DNA of 64,000 nt, from NCBI RefSeq assembly GCF_004011175.1, contig NZ_RQXX01000001.1, positions 796,536 to 860,535 of the forward strand, written 5' to 3'. Below are positions 1 through 9,627 of this stretch, piece by piece. The DNA is from Mesobaculum littorinae. Lineage in GTDB: Bacteria; Pseudomonadota; Alphaproteobacteria; Rhodobacterales; Rhodobacteraceae. Within the stretch, counting starts at the first letter, position 1; each line of letters starts with the position of its first letter. The notes below the pieces were generated by a model. The model was not told the origin of the DNA, searched no databases, and saw only the letters and a program-made list of their open reading frames with translations. Made by a program: the position numbers and the translations under genes.

Positions 1-575
1 CGATCTATCGCGACATGGACACGCTGATGCAGTCGGGCGTGCCGGTCGAAGGGTCGCGCGGCGTGGGCTACACGCTGACCGCGCCGGTCACGCTGCCGCC
101 GCTGAACCTGAGCATGGACGAGCTTGAGGCGTTGCACCTGGGGCTTGCCATCGTGTCGGACGCGGGCGAGCCGGGCATGGCCGAGGCCGCCGAGACGCTG
201 GCGCGAAAGATCGGCGCCGTTCTGCCGGAAGAACGGCGGACCGACGCGCAGGGCTGGTCCTTTGCCACCTACCCCTTTGCCGACGCGGCGCTCGGGTTTC
301 GCTACATGCCGCCCATCCGCCGGGCCATCCGGTCCCGCCAGAAGCTGCGGCTGGAGCTGCCCGAGGGCGCGCGGGTGCTGCGCCCGCTGAAGCTGGATTA
401 CTGGGGGCGCGTCTGGACCGTGACGGGCTGGGACGAAGGTGCGCGCGACTTCGCCACCCTGCGGGTCGACCGCATTTCCGCGTTGCGGGTTCTGCCGGGG
501 CTGTTCGTCGACGAGGCGGGCAAGACGCTGGCCGACCTCGCCCGACGGGCCGGTCCCGATCCGACCCAGACCTGA
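1..575 (+). CDS. WYL-domain transcriptional regulator (3' part, 5' end outside window)
   Basis: The reading frame is open from base 3, so the start lies upstream of the window; 190 residues are visible. The first visible residues (IYRDMDTLMQSGVPVEGSRG) are typical of the recognition-helix and wing part of a DeoR/HTH_11 domain. The rest matches the C-terminal region of YafY-like regulators, in which a WYL domain is thought to sense a nucleic-acid or small ligand. The core here (LKLDYWGRVWTVTGWD, about residues 127-142 of the visible part) carries a YWG in place of the usual WYL triad, a common variant. The gene ends just before a convergent ABC ATPase gene. Its target is unknown; WYL regulators often control neighbouring genes upstream, which cannot be seen here. 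Confidence 0.8.
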   Translation, partial: IYRDMDTLMQSGVPVEGSRGVGYTLTAPVTLPPLNLSMDELEALHLGLAIVSDAGEPGMAEAAETLARKIGAVLPEERRTDAQGWSFATYPFADAALGFRYMPPIRRAIRSRQKLRLELPEGARVLRPLKLDYWGRVWTVTGWDEGARDFATLRVDRISALRVLPGLFVDEAGKTLADLARRAGPDPTQT

Positions 576-649
576 GGCCTGCCGAGGGTCGCCGGTGCAG
601 CCCCGGGACCGGTGGCGGCCCCTCGGCGTCGCCGGCCCCGGCGGGGGCG

Positions 650-1738
650 TCAGGCCCCGGCGGGGAAGACGTGGCAGCGGTCGCGCCGCACGGTCAGCCA
701 GAACACCGTCCCCGCCGCCGGCAGGAAGACCGAGGGCACCGTCGCGATCATCCGGCTGCCATCATGATCGAGCCGGAATTCGACCAGGCTTTCCTTGCCG
801 ATGAACCGCGCCCTTTCGACCCTTGCGCGGGCGGGCGTGCCGTCCTGCGCGGTGGGGCGCGGCCCGCCCTCGCGGTCGAAATCGATACGCAGGTGCTGCG
901 GGCGGATCACGATCTCGATCTCGGCACCATCGGGGTGGCCGGGGGCGAGGAAGCGGCCAAAGGCCGTGTCGGTCAGCGCGCCCTTGACCCGGGCGCGGAT
1001 GACGTTGACGTCGCTGAAGAACGCCGCCGCTGCCCGGTCAGCCGGGGCGTTGTAGATGTTGTAGGGGGCGCCCTGCTGCACGATCCGACCCCGCCGCATC
1101 AAGGCGATCTCGTCGGCCATGCGCATCGCCTCCTCGGGCTCGTGCGTGACCAGAAGAACGGCGGTGCCTTCTTCCTTCAGGATCGCCAGCGTCTCGTCGC
1201 GGATGCCGTCGCGCAGGCGGTTGTCGAGCCCTGAAAAGGGCTCGTCCATCAGCATGATGCGGGGATGCGGGGCCAGCGCCCGGGCCAGCGCGACGCGCTG
1301 CTGCTCGCCGCCCGACAGCTCGTGTGGGTAGGCCGCCGCGTGGCGGGCCAGCCGCACGCGGTCCAGCAGGTCCATCACGCGATCCCGCTGCGCGGCACGC
1401 CCCATCCCCCGGCCCTTGAGCCCGAAGGCCACGTTCTCGGACACCGAGAGATGGGGAAACAGCGCGAAGTCCTGGAACATCAGCCCGACCGACCGCTGCT
1501 CGGGCGGCAGATTGGCGCCCGCGCCCGCGACCTCGCGGCCGTCGATCACGATCCGGCCGCCCTCGGGCGTCTCGACACCGGCGATCATCCGCAGCGTCGT
1601 CGACTTGCCGCAGCCGGAGGGCCCCAGAAGCCCGGTCACCTGGCCCGGCGCGATCGACAGCGACACGCCGTCGACGACCCGCCGCCCGGCATAGCTGCGC
1701 ACGAGGTCGTGAAGTTCTAGTCTGGGCTGGTCTGGCAC
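650..1738 (-). CDS. ABC transporter ATP-binding protein, FbpC/PotA-like
   Basis: This 362-residue protein is the ATPase subunit of a binding-protein-dependent importer. Its motifs are in the right order: Walker A GPSGCGKST, a Q-loop (MFQDFALFPHLS), signature LSGGEQQR, Walker B IMLMDEPFSGLD and H-loop VTHEPEEA. About 110 residues follow that form the TOBE-like regulatory domain seen in FbpC, the iron(III) importer ATPase; polyamine or sugar-type MalK relatives are alternatives. The start is GTG at 1738, with an AAGGAT-type site further upstream than ideal. No permease or binding-protein gene adjoins it: the upstream gene is a dehydrogenase and the downstream one is a convergent regulator. It therefore appears to be an orphan ATPase, or its partners lie elsewhere. 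Confidence 0.85.
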   Translation of the reverse strand: MPDQPRLELHDLVRSYAGRRVVDGVSLSIAPGQVTGLLGPSGCGKSTTLRMIAGVETPEGGRIVIDGREVAGAGANLPPEQRSVGLMFQDFALFPHLSVSENVAFGLKGRGMGRAAQRDRVMDLLDRVRLARHAAAYPHELSGGEQQRVALARALAPHPRIMLMDEPFSGLDNRLRDGIRDETLAILKEEGTAVLLVTHEPEEAMRMADEIALMRRGRIVQQGAPYNIYNAPADRAAAAFFSDVNVIRARVKGALTDTAFGRFLAPGHPDGAEIEIVIRPQHLRIDFDREGGPRPTAQDGTPARARVERARFIGKESLVEFRLDHDGSRMIATVPSVFLPAAGTVFWLTVRRDRCHVFPAGA

Positions 1739-1820
1739 CGCGCCGGCCGATCCTTGAGCGAAACAGTCAGGTCCGCCCTAGCAGGCAGGCCGGGGCGGAA
1801 CAAGACACCAGCGCCGGCGC

Positions 1821-2693
1821 CTAGGACAGCGCGCGCAGCCGCTTGATCAGGGCCGAGGTATCCCAGCGGCCGCCCCCCATCGCCTGCACGTCCTTGTAGA
1901 ACTGGTCGACAAGGGCGGTGACGGGGAGGCTGGCGCCCACCTCGTCGGCGGCGGCAAGGCAGATGGCCAGGTCCTTGCGCATCCAGTTCACGGCAAAGCC
2001 ATGGTCGAACTGATCGTCGAGCATGGTTTCGTGCCGGTTCTGCATCTGCCACGATCCGGCGGCGCCCTGGCTGATCACCTCGACCACCTTGCGCCCGTCC
2101 AGCCCCGCCTTTTCGGCGAAGTGCAGCGCCTCGGACAGGCCCTGGACGAGACCGGCGATGGCGATCTGGTTGGCGGCCTTGGTGATCTGCCCCGCGCCGC
2201 TGTCGCCCAGGCGGCGGCAGATCTTGGCATAGACCGACAGAACGGGTTCGACCCGGTCGTAGGCCGCCGGATCCCCGCCGCACATGATCGACAGCTGGCC
2301 GTTCTCGGCCCCCGCCTGCCCGCCCGAGATCGGCGCGTCGACGAAGGCGATGTCGCGCTCGGCGGCGATGGCGCCAAGCTCGCGCGTGACCTCGGCCGAC
2401 ACGGTTGTGTGGTCGACGAAGATCGTGTCGCCCGACATCCCGGCAAAGGCGCCGTCATCCCCGGTGCAGACGGCGCGCAGGTCATCGTCGTTGCCGACGC
2501 AGGACAGCACGATATCGGCGTCGTCCGCCGCGTCGCGCGGGGTCGCGGCGGCGCGGCCGCCATGCTCGGCCACCCAGGCTTCGGCCTTTGCGGCGGTGCG
2601 ATTATAGACCGTCACCTTGTGGCCCGCGCGCGCCAGGTGTCCGGCCATCGGATACCCCATCACGCCCAATCCCAGAAATGTCAGGTTCGCCAA
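1821..2693 (-). CDS. NAD(P)-dependent beta-hydroxyacid dehydrogenase (GarR/3-hydroxyisobutyrate dehydrogenase family)
   Basis: The 290-residue protein starts with the Rossmann dinucleotide motif GLGVMGYPMAGHL. It then has the family substrate motif DAPISGGQAGAENGQL and the catalytic Lys helix GQITKAANQ. Length and motif order fit 2-hydroxy-3-oxopropionate (tartronate semialdehyde) reductase or 3-hydroxyisobutyrate dehydrogenase; the sequence alone does not decide the substrate. The start is TTG at 2693, supported by a strong GGAGGAG Shine-Dalgarno sequence 7 bases upstream; no ATG fits as well. It is divergent from the penicillin-acylase-type gene, with 80 bases between them. The next gene downstream on its strand is the ABC ATPase after 82 bases. 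Confidence 0.88.
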   Translation of the reverse strand: MANLTFLGLGVMGYPMAGHLARAGHKVTVYNRTAAKAEAWVAEHGGRAAATPRDAADDADIVLSCVGNDDDLRAVCTGDDGAFAGMSGDTIFVDHTTVSAEVTRELGAIAAERDIAFVDAPISGGQAGAENGQLSIMCGGDPAAYDRVEPVLSVYAKICRRLGDSGAGQITKAANQIAIAGLVQGLSEALHFAEKAGLDGRKVVEVISQGAAGSWQMQNRHETMLDDQFDHGFAVNWMRKDLAICLAAADEVGASLPVTALVDQFYKDVQAMGGGRWDTSALIKRLRALS

Positions 2694-2773
2694 AGCTTTT
2701 CTCCTCCGATCAAATCGCCTATGAGGTCGGTTCTGTCTGACCCCCTTCGACCCGAGGCGTCAACCGAGGTTTC

Positions 2774-5236
2774 ATGACGGCCCTGTTCCGCTGGCTACTC
2801 CGCATCTTCACGGTCGTTATCGTCCTGCTCGCGCTTGCCGTCATCGTGCCGTACTGGTTCGCGTCGCGATCGCTGCCCGATTACGATGCCGACTACAGGC
2901 TGTCCGGGCTGGACGCACCGGTCGAGATCGTGCGCGACAATGCCTCGGTCCCGCATGTTCTGGGCCAGACCGACCGCGACAGCTATTTCGGGCTTGGTTT
3001 CGCCCATGCGCAGGACCGGCTGTGGCAGATGATGCTGATGCGCCGGACGGTGCAGGGCCGCCTGTCCGAGCTTTTCGGCAAGCGCACGCTGCGCAGCGAC
3101 GAGTTGATGCGCCGGCTCGATCTCTACGGTCTTTCGGTGCGCTCGGTCTCGGCCCTGTCCGACGACACGCGCGCCAAGCTCGAGGCTTACTCGGCGGGTG
3201 TGAACGCGTGGCTGGCGCAGGTGAATGCCGGGGCCCGGGGGCGCGGCGCGCCCGAGTTCTTCCTGTTCTCGCCCGAACTTGCACCCTGGCAGCCCGCTGA
3301 CAGCATCGCCCTGGTCAAGCTCATGGGCGTCCAGCTTTCCTCGCACCTGAGCGAGGAGGTCCTGCGCGCGCGCACCTCTCTTCTGATCCCCGAAGAGCGG
3401 GTGCGCGACATCCTGCCCGACGCCCCGGGCCCGGGCGTCACCGCGCTGCCGGAATATGCCAGCCTGTTTCCCGATGTGCCGCGCTATGCCGAAGCCGCGC
3501 CGATGCCCGACGACCCGCTGTCGCCCTTCGTCGACAGCGCCTTCGCGGGCGCCTCGAACGCCTGGGCCGCGGCGCCTGCCCGGTCTGCGGCCGGCGGCAC
3601 GCTTCTGGCCAATGATCCGCACCTGAACTTCACCGCGCCGTCGATCTGGTACCTCGCCCGGCTGGAGCTGGAGAGCGGTGGCGTGATCGGTGGCACCATA
3701 CCCGGCATTCCGCTGGTCTTGTCGGGGCGGTCGGCACAGCTGGGCTGGGGGCTGACCGCGTCCTACATGGACGACCAGGACGTCCATATCGAAAAGCTGA
3801 ACCCCGACGCCGGCGACCAGGTCCTCACCCCCGACGGGTACAAGCCGCTGCGGTCGCGCACCTCGATCATCCGGATCAAGGATGCCGACCCTGTGACGCT
3901 GACGCTGCGCTGGTCCGACAACGGCCCGATCCTGCCCGGGCACCACTACCAGCTCTCCGCCGTCACACCGCCGGGGCATGTCACGTCGCTTTCCTGGACG
4001 CTGCTGTCGGATCAGGACACCTCGATCGAATCCGGGATGCGGCTGATGGGGGCCGGAACCGTGGCCGAGGCGATCGACACGATGGAGGGGTTCCTGGCGC
4101 CCAGCCTGAACATGACGCTGGCCGACCGCGAGACCATCGCGATGAAGACGGTGGGCGCCATGCCACGCCGCGCCGCGCGGCATCAGAGCAAGGGGCGCAT
4201 GCCCTCGCCCGGCTGGCTGCCGCAGAACCTGTGGCAGGGGCGCGCACCCTATGCGGCCAACCCCGAGTTCGTATCGCCCGCGGGGGGGATCCTCGGCAAC
4301 ACCAACAACAAAATGGTGGACCGGCCGTTTCCGCTGCATGTCTCCTACCACTGGGGCGACACCCAGCGCATTCAACGCTGGCGCCGCCTGATGCAGACGC
4401 GCGAGGTGCATACCCGCGAAAGCTTCATCGAGGCGCAGCTGGACACCGTGTCCTTCAGCGCGCGGTCACTGCTGCCGCTGATCGCGCGGGACATGTGGTT
4501 CACGTCCGAAGCCGCGCCCGAGGGCACGCCCGAGCGTCTGGCGCAGCGCGCGCTGGACCTTCTGGCCGAATGGAACGGCGAGATGAACGAGCATCTGCCC
4601 GAGCCGCTGATCTATGCCGCCTGGGTGCGCGCGCTTCAGGACCGGCTGATCCGGGACGAGCTGGGGCCGCTGGCCGATGCCTACATCCATGTCGAACCGC
4701 TCTTCATCGAACGGGTGTTCCGCAACACCGACGGCGCCGCCAAGTGGTGCGATGTGCTGCAATCCGCGCCGGTCGAGACCTGTCAGGACATGGCGCGACT
4801 GGCGCTGGACGACGCGTTGATCTGGATCTCGGAACACTATGGCACGTCGCTGGAATCGCTGCGCTGGGGCGACGCGCACGAGGCCACGCACGACCATCCC
4901 GTGCTGGGCGACATCCCCGTCGTGAAGTGGATCGTGAACATTCGCCAGTCGACCAGCGGCGGCGACAACACGTTGCTGCGCGGCCTGACCAAGGGAACCG
5001 ACCCCGACCCGTTCCTCAACGTGCACGGCGCTGGCTATCGCGGGGTCTACGATTTCGCCGACCCCGATTCGTCAGTCTTCATAACTTCGACAGGGCAATC
5101 CGGGCACCCGCTGTCGCGGCATTATGACGATCTGGGCGAGCTTTGGCGGCGGGGCGAGTACATCCCGATGTCGCTGGATCCCGACCTCGCGCGCGCGGCG
5201 GCGGTGGGCATCACCACGTTGACGCCGCGGGACTGA
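2774..5236 (+). CDS. Penicillin acylase family (Ntn-hydrolase) protein
   Basis: This 820-residue protein belongs to the penicillin amidase family of N-terminal nucleophile hydrolases, whose members cleave amide bonds of beta-lactams or acyl-homoserine lactones. A single hydrophobic segment at residues 7-30 suggests a signal anchor, putting the enzyme in the periplasm. The mature beta-chain would begin at Ser261 in GASNAWAAAP, the expected self-cleavage site and nucleophile. The family motifs ANDPHLNF and GIPLVLSGR, and the later GNTNNKMVD, are all present. The start is ATG 2774 with a GAGG upstream. Substrate cannot be predicted. Quorum-quenching acylases share this architecture, so acyl-homoserine lactone cleavage is possible but unproven. 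Confidence 0.88.
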   Translation: MTALFRWLLRIFTVVIVLLALAVIVPYWFASRSLPDYDADYRLSGLDAPVEIVRDNASVPHVLGQTDRDSYFGLGFAHAQDRLWQMMLMRRTVQGRLSELFGKRTLRSDELMRRLDLYGLSVRSVSALSDDTRAKLEAYSAGVNAWLAQVNAGARGRGAPEFFLFSPELAPWQPADSIALVKLMGVQLSSHLSEEVLRARTSLLIPEERVRDILPDAPGPGVTALPEYASLFPDVPRYAEAAPMPDDPLSPFVDSAFAGASNAWAAAPARSAAGGTLLANDPHLNFTAPSIWYLARLELESGGVIGGTIPGIPLVLSGRSAQLGWGLTASYMDDQDVHIEKLNPDAGDQVLTPDGYKPLRSRTSIIRIKDADPVTLTLRWSDNGPILPGHHYQLSAVTPPGHVTSLSWTLLSDQDTSIESGMRLMGAGTVAEAIDTMEGFLAPSLNMTLADRETIAMKTVGAMPRRAARHQSKGRMPSPGWLPQNLWQGRAPYAANPEFVSPAGGILGNTNNKMVDRPFPLHVSYHWGDTQRIQRWRRLMQTREVHTRESFIEAQLDTVSFSARSLLPLIARDMWFTSEAAPEGTPERLAQRALDLLAEWNGEMNEHLPEPLIYAAWVRALQDRLIRDELGPLADAYIHVEPLFIERVFRNTDGAAKWCDVLQSAPVETCQDMARLALDDALIWISEHYGTSLESLRWGDAHEATHDHPVLGDIPVVKWIVNIRQSTSGGDNTLLRGLTKGTDPDPFLNVHGAGYRGVYDFADPDSSVFITSTGQSGHPLSRHYDDLGELWRRGEYIPMSLDPDLARAAAVGITTLTPRD

Positions 5237-5298
5237 CCGCGCGACGGAAGGGCGTCCCCGTCCTTCGACCGGTGCGCCCGCTCGCCGGTATCGCATGG

Positions 5299-5325
5299 AA
5301 AAAGGGCAGAGCCTGCGCCCTGCCC
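5299..5325 (-). terminator. Rho-independent terminator after ispG
   Basis: Read on the minus strand, a 6-bp GC-rich stem (GGGCAG/CTGCCC) is followed directly by five T residues. It lies 41 bases beyond the ispG stop codon, between the two convergent genes. Confidence 0.6.
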
Positions 5326-5365
5326 CTCCTATATAGACCTGCGCACGCGCCGTCGCGAAGCGGCG

Positions 5366-6499
5366 CTATTCGGCGGCCTGGGCCGCGGCGGCGTTCTCGG
5401 CCTCGATCTCCTCGGCACGCTTCTCGACCAGTTCGACGATGTGATCGACCATCTCGGCGTTGGATTTCTTGTGGCTTTGCTTGCCCGCCATGTAGACCAT
5501 GCCGGACCCCGCGCCGCCGCCGGTAAAGCCCACGTCGGTCATCAGCGCCTCGCCCGGGCCGTTGACCACGCAGCCGATGATCGACAGCGACATCGGCGTT
5601 TTCACATGGGCCAGCCTCTCTTCCAGCGTTGCGACCGTCTTGATCACGTCGAACCCCTGCCGCGCGCAGGAGGGGCATGAGATGATGTTGACGCCCCGGT
5701 GCCGCAGGCCCAGCGACTTGAGGATCTCGTAGCCCACGCGCACCTCTTCGACCGGATCGGCCGACAGCGAGACGCGGATCGTGTCGCCGATGCCCATCCA
5801 GAGAAGGTTGCCCAGGCCGATGGCGGACTTGATGGTTCCCGAGACCAGGCCGCCGGCCTCGGTGATCCCTAGGTGGATCGGCGCGTCCGTGGCGTCCGCG
5901 ATGCCCTGGTAGGCCGCGGCCGACAGGAACACGTCGGACGCCTTGACCGAAATCTTGTATTCGCGGAACTCGTTGTCCTCGAGGATGCGAATGTGGTCGA
6001 GCGCGGATTCGACCATCGCCTCGGGACAGGGTTCACCGTATTTTTCCAGCAGATGGCGCTCAAGCGAGCCGGCGTTGACGCCGATGCGGATCGAACATCC
6101 ATGGTCCTTGGCGGCGCGGATGACCTCCTTGACGCGGGTGTCGTCGCCGATGTTGCCGGGATTGATCCGCAGGCAGGCCGCGCCCGCTTCGGCGGCCTCG
6201 ATCGCGCGCTTGTAGTGAAAATGGATGTCGGCGACGATCGGCACCGGACTTTCCCGCACCACGTCCCGCAGCGCCGCGGTGGCCGCCTGGTCGGGGCAGG
6301 AAACGCGGACGATATCCGCCCCGGCCTCGGCACAGGCCTGCACCTGCGCGATGGTGGCACGGGCATCGCCGCTGTCGGTGTTGGTCATCGTCTGCACGGC
6401 GATCGGTGCATCGCCCCCCACGGGCACGTTGCCTACGTGGATCTGGCGCGATTTGCGCCGGTCGATGCTGCGCCAGGGGCGAACGGGGTTCAGGGACAT
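5366..6499 (-). CDS. ispG: 4-hydroxy-3-methylbut-2-en-1-yl diphosphate synthase (flavodoxin)
   Basis: IspG (GcpE) makes HMBPP in the non-mevalonate isoprenoid pathway, using a [4Fe-4S] cluster. The protein starts MSLNPVRPW and has the N-terminal TIM-barrel motifs ([31 protein letters not shown]). The C-terminal cluster-binding cysteines are in [11 protein letters not shown] and [10 protein letters not shown]. The start at 6499 gives 377 residues, the usual length, and has AGGAAGG upstream. A longer frame to 6649 is open but adds an Arg/Pro-rich extension foreign to the family. It lies downstream of the RodZ-like gene on the same strand, the same rodZ-ispG linkage known from Escherichia coli. 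A 200-base gap with a strong hairpin separates the two, so ispG may be partly uncoupled. Confidence 0.95.
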   Translation of the reverse strand: MSLNPVRPWRSIDRRKSRQIHVGNVPVGGDAPIAVQTMTNTDSGDARATIAQVQACAEAGADIVRVSCPDQAATAALRDVVRESPVPIVADIHFHYKRAIEAAEAGAACLRINPGNIGDDTRVKEVIRAAKDHGCSIRIGVNAGSLERHLLEKYGEPCPEAMVESALDHIRILEDNEFREYKISVKASDVFLSAAAYQGIADATDAPIHLGITEAGGLVSGTIKSAIGLGNLLWMGIGDTIRVSLSADPVEEVRVGYEILKSLGLRHRGVNIISCPSCARQGFDVIKTVATLEERLAHVKTPMSLSIIGCVVNGPGEALMTDVGFTGGGAGSGMVYMAGKQSHKKSNAEMVDHIVELVEKRAEEIEAENAAAAQAAE

Positions 6500-6576
6500 C
6501 GGACGGGCCTTCCTGTCACTGTCGGTTGCGCGAAACCGCGGTCTGCTTTGTCCAAGGGACGGAACGCAGGGTCGGC

Positions 6577-6596
6577 GGGCCCGCAGTGGCGGGCCC
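6577..6596. other. Perfect inverted repeat in the rodZ-ispG gap
   Basis: An 8-bp perfect stem (GGGCCCGC/GCGGGCCC) with a 4-base loop lies between the RodZ-like gene and ispG. No T-run follows on either strand. It may act as an attenuator or RNA-stability hairpin rather than a classical terminator. The rest of the 6500-6699 gap shows no gene. Confidence 0.45.
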
Positions 6597-6699
6597 CTTG
6601 CGCCCGAAATAGGCCATGAAGGTCGCGCCCGCAATGGGAGCCGGGCCAATGGGCGATCACGCCCGGGCCAGCACGGCCCAGCCCGACGACTTCCGTCCC

Positions 6700-8079
6700 C
6701 TAGCGCCCGCCCGTGGACGCGGCGTCTTGGGCCGCGCCGGGAAAGGCGGGCGTCAGGTCGAGCTCGGCCAGCAGCACCCGCAGATCGCCGTCCGAGGTGG
6801 GATCGGCGACATCATAGACCTGCGTCAGGTCGGCCGCGGCAAGGCTGAGGTTGCCCGTGACTTGCCCGGCGCCGCCGGCTGGGCCGTAGGTCTGGCCATT
6901 GACCGCGAAATAGATCGCACCGGATTCACCGGTGCGCAGGGTCGCGGGTGCCTCGGTCTTGGGCAGGACGAAGTTGTCGCCGGGCTGCAGGATCTTTTCC
7001 AGCAGTACCGTGCCCTCGGCCGACTTGATCCTTACCCACGAGGGACGCACAGCCAGAACCATCACCTGCGGCACGCCATCGGCCAGCACCTTGGGACCCG
7101 CCAGGTCGCCGCCCTGCCCCAGCGCCTCGGCCACGGCAAGGTCGGTTGCGCTGCCGGAGGTGAGCGCCTGCATGTCCCCGCCATCCAGCCGGGCCTGCTC
7201 CAGCAGCACGGTGCCGGGATCGCCGGCTGCCGGGCCTTCCAGCGCGGCCATCGCGGCGCGTTCGCGCAGCGCGGCATCGCCGGGTTGCGGCGCGCGGAAC
7301 CCGTCGCCGCCGGGGGCGAGCGACCCCGTCTGAAGCGGGTCGAGCGCCGCGATCGGACCGTCGCGCGCGGTCAGCACCGGAACCTCCAGCGCCTCGGGGC
7401 GGTAGATGCGGTCGAAAGCCTCGGCGGTTTGCGCGGGCAGGCCCGCGACGTCCTCGCCCACCTCTGGCTGCGTGGTGGCGCCCGCCAGCGGGTCGAGCTC
7501 CGACGCCAGGACCGGTGCCTGATCGACGGGGACGAACTGGACCTTCTGGATTTCCTTCAGAACTGACACGCCGCCATAGCCGATCACACCGATCAGGGCG
7601 ACGAGCACGGCGACCGAGCCGATGGCCCCGGGTTCGATCCGGGCAAGGAACCCATCGCCCTTGGGCCGCTGGGTAAACCGCGAATCCGCCAGCGGATCGC
7701 GCTTTTCACCGGTCTGCTGCCGGGGCTCGGTCGTCTGGCGCTTGGCCGAGGCCGCGTGGCTCATGCCGTGGGCGGTTTCGAAATTACCCTCTGCGCAGAA
7801 GGCCTTGTAGGCCCATTCCGGGTCGAGCCCGAGGTAACGCGCATAGGACCGGACGTAGCCCGCGATGAAGCCGGGGGTTTCAAAGGCCGAGGGGTCGGCA
7901 TTCTCGATCGCGGCGATATAGGTCGCCTTGATCTTCAGCTCTCGCTGAACGTCCAACAGGGATTTGCCCAGCGTCGCGCGTTCGCCGCGCATGACGTCGC
8001 CAAGACGCAGGTCAAAGTCGTCGAAGCCGCGCTGGTCGGCTTCGGCAACCTCCTCGGTCATGCGGAATCGACCGATCAT
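6700..8079 (-). CDS. RodZ-like protein (HTH + transmembrane + DUF4115)
   Basis: This 459-residue protein has the layout of RodZ, which links the MreB cytoskeleton to cell-wall synthesis in rod-shaped cells. An N-terminal Cro/C1-type helix-turn-helix ([18 protein letters not shown] onward, about residues 30-95) contains the family signature [16 protein letters not shown]. One membrane helix ([20 protein letters not shown]) follows near residue 160. After a long variable periplasmic stretch, the C-terminal beta domain carries [17 protein letters not shown] and NGQTYGP. The neighbourhood with ispG supports the call. The start is ATG 8079, or the next ATG at 8061. The upstream gap holds a TAACAT -10-like element and a 13-bp palindrome. 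Confidence 0.8.
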   Translation of the reverse strand: MIGRFRMTEEVAEADQRGFDDFDLRLGDVMRGERATLGKSLLDVQRELKIKATYIAAIENADPSAFETPGFIAGYVRSYARYLGLDPEWAYKAFCAEGNFETAHGMSHAASAKRQTTEPRQQTGEKRDPLADSRFTQRPKGDGFLARIEPGAIGSVAVLVALIGVIGYGGVSVLKEIQKVQFVPVDQAPVLASELDPLAGATTQPEVGEDVAGLPAQTAEAFDRIYRPEALEVPVLTARDGPIAALDPLQTGSLAPGGDGFRAPQPGDAALRERAAMAALEGPAAGDPGTVLLEQARLDGGDMQALTSGSATDLAVAEALGQGGDLAGPKVLADGVPQVMVLAVRPSWVRIKSAEGTVLLEKILQPGDNFVLPKTEAPATLRTGESGAIYFAVNGQTYGPAGGAGQVTGNLSLAAADLTQVYDVADPTSDGDLRVLLAELDLTPAFPGAAQDAASTGGR

Positions 8080-8151
8080 GGCCGATGCCCCGTGATGACT
8101 GCGGTGCTCACTGCGTCTTGTCCCCGTCTGCCCGGCGATTCGACGCGCCGG

Positions 8152-8164
8152 TTGCCTGAGGCAA
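8152..8164. promoter_or_regulatory. 13-bp palindrome upstream of rodZ-like gene
   Basis: TTGCCT-G-AGGCAA is a perfect palindrome in the 128-base gap between hemA and the RodZ-like gene. On the minus strand it directly follows a TGG-TAACAT extended -10-like sequence, where a transcription start would be expected. It could be an operator for the rodZ-ispG unit. The regulator is unknown. Confidence 0.3.
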
Positions 8165-8207
8165 TGTTACCACAGCGTTACCGCACCCGGCCACTTAGAA
8201 TTGACAG

Positions 8208-9431
8208 TCAGCCCGCAAGTTCGGCGCGATTCAGCGCACAATGCGACCACAGCGCGTCCAGCGCGCGCACCAGATGATCGGTCTCTGCCGGGCCATGAAC
8301 GGGCGACGGGGTAAAGCGCAGACGTTCTGTACCGCGCGGCACGGTGGGGAAGTTGATCGGCTGCACGTAGATCCCGAAATCTTCGAGCAGCATGTCCGAC
8401 AGCATCTTGCAGTGCACCGGGTCGCCCACGTGGACGGGGACGATGTGGCTGCCGTGATCGATGGTCGGCAGGCCCAGACCGCGCAGCCGCAGCTTCAGCG
8501 CATTGGCCTGCTGCCGGTGACGATCACGCAGGTCCTGATCGGTCTTGAGATGCGCGACGCTGGCCGCGGCCCCGGCCGCAACGGCAGGCGGCAGCGACGT
8601 GGTGAAGATGAAGCCCGGCGCGTAAGACCTGATGGCGTCGCAGAAATTCTCGCTCGCCGCGATGTAGCCGCCCATCACGCCATAGGCCTTGGCCAGCGTG
8701 CCGTTGATCAGGTCGATCCGGTGCATCAGCCCGTCACGCTCGGCCACGCCCGCGCCGCGGGGGCCGTACATGCCGACGGCGTGCACTTCGTCGATATAGG
8801 TCAGCGCGTTAAATTCGTCCGCCAGATCGCAGATCTCTTCGATCGGGCCGAAATCCCCGTCCATCGAGTAGACGGACTCGAACGCGATCAGCTTGGGCGC
8901 GGCGGGATCGTCGGCTTCGAGCAGCGCACGCAGATGCGCCGTGTCGTTGTGCCGGAAGATCCGCTTTTCCCCGCCGTTGCGGCGGATGCCCTCGATCATG
9001 CTGGCGTGGTTCAGCGCGTCGGAATAGATGATCAGACCGGGAAACAGTTTCGCCAGCGTCGACAATGTCGCGTCGTTGGCAATGTAGGCCGAGGTGAACA
9101 GCAGCGCCGATTCCTTGTGGTGCAGGTCGGCAAGCTCGGCCTCCAGCCGCTTGTGGTAGATCGTCGTGCCCGAGATGTTCCGGGTGCCGCCCGATCCCGC
9201 GCCGGTGGCGTCGATCGCTTCATGCATCGCCTCCAGCACGGCGGGATGCTGACCCATTCCCAGGTAGTCATTGCCACACCACACGGTGACGGGACGTTCG
9301 GTGCCGTCCGGACGGCGCCAGAGCGCGTGCGGAAACCGGCCCTTCTGCCGTTCGATATCGATAAAGGTGCGGTAGCGACCTTCCTCGTGCAGGCGCGCGA
9401 GGCTTTCGTCGATCCGTGCCGAATAGTTCAA
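8208..9431 (-). CDS. hemA: 5-aminolevulinate synthase
   Basis: HemA condenses glycine and succinyl-CoA to 5-aminolevulinate, the first step of heme and tetrapyrrole synthesis in alphaproteobacteria. It is a fold-type I PLP enzyme. The motifs [40 protein letters not shown] and the Schiff-base Lys in NGTLAKAYG are all present. I place the start at TTG 9431, preceded by AGGGGA. This gives 407 residues, the length I recall for Rhodobacter HemA, and puts the catalytic Lys at 248 as in R. capsulatus. An ATG at 9515 would add 28 residues without family character. A Fnr-like site lies upstream. Confidence 0.95.
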   Translation of the reverse strand: MNYSARIDESLARLHEEGRYRTFIDIERQKGRFPHALWRRPDGTERPVTVWCGNDYLGMGQHPAVLEAMHEAIDATGAGSGGTRNISGTTIYHKRLEAELADLHHKESALLFTSAYIANDATLSTLAKLFPGLIIYSDALNHASMIEGIRRNGGEKRIFRHNDTAHLRALLEADDPAAPKLIAFESVYSMDGDFGPIEEICDLADEFNALTYIDEVHAVGMYGPRGAGVAERDGLMHRIDLINGTLAKAYGVMGGYIAASENFCDAIRSYAPGFIFTTSLPPAVAAGAAASVAHLKTDQDLRDRHRQQANALKLRLRGLGLPTIDHGSHIVPVHVGDPVHCKMLSDMLLEDFGIYVQPINFPTVPRGTERLRFTPSPVHGPAETDHLVRALDALWSHCALNRAELAG

Positions 9432-9602
9432 ATCGGTCGTCCCCTGTGCGATCGCGGCCGGCTGCGTCCCGGCCGCCCTTGCCACCTCTCTGAGGCAAAA
9501 GCGTTTCTGTTCCATTGTGTCTAGACCACCTTTTCCGCGAACGACAGGCGCATTTTGCCGCGCCTTGCGCAGGTGTCATGCCGCGGCACCGCCGGCCGCG
9601 AC

Positions 9603-9616
9603 ATGATCGAGGTCAA
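9603..9616. promoter_or_regulatory. Candidate FnrL site upstream of hemA
   Basis: ATGAT-CGAG-GTCAA matches the Fnr-type consensus TTGAT-N4-RTCAA at nine of ten defined positions. It lies about 170 bases upstream of the hemA start in the only gap before it. Rhodobacter hemA is known to respond to FnrL under low oxygen, so the position makes sense. This is a motif match only. Confidence 0.4.
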
Positions 9617-9627
9617 ATCGCGGCGGA

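Noticed and set aside
6500-6649. N-terminal extension of IspG by 50 residues
   Set aside because: The extension is Arg/Pro-rich, has no family match and includes the intergenic sequence; the internal ATG has a good ribosome site.
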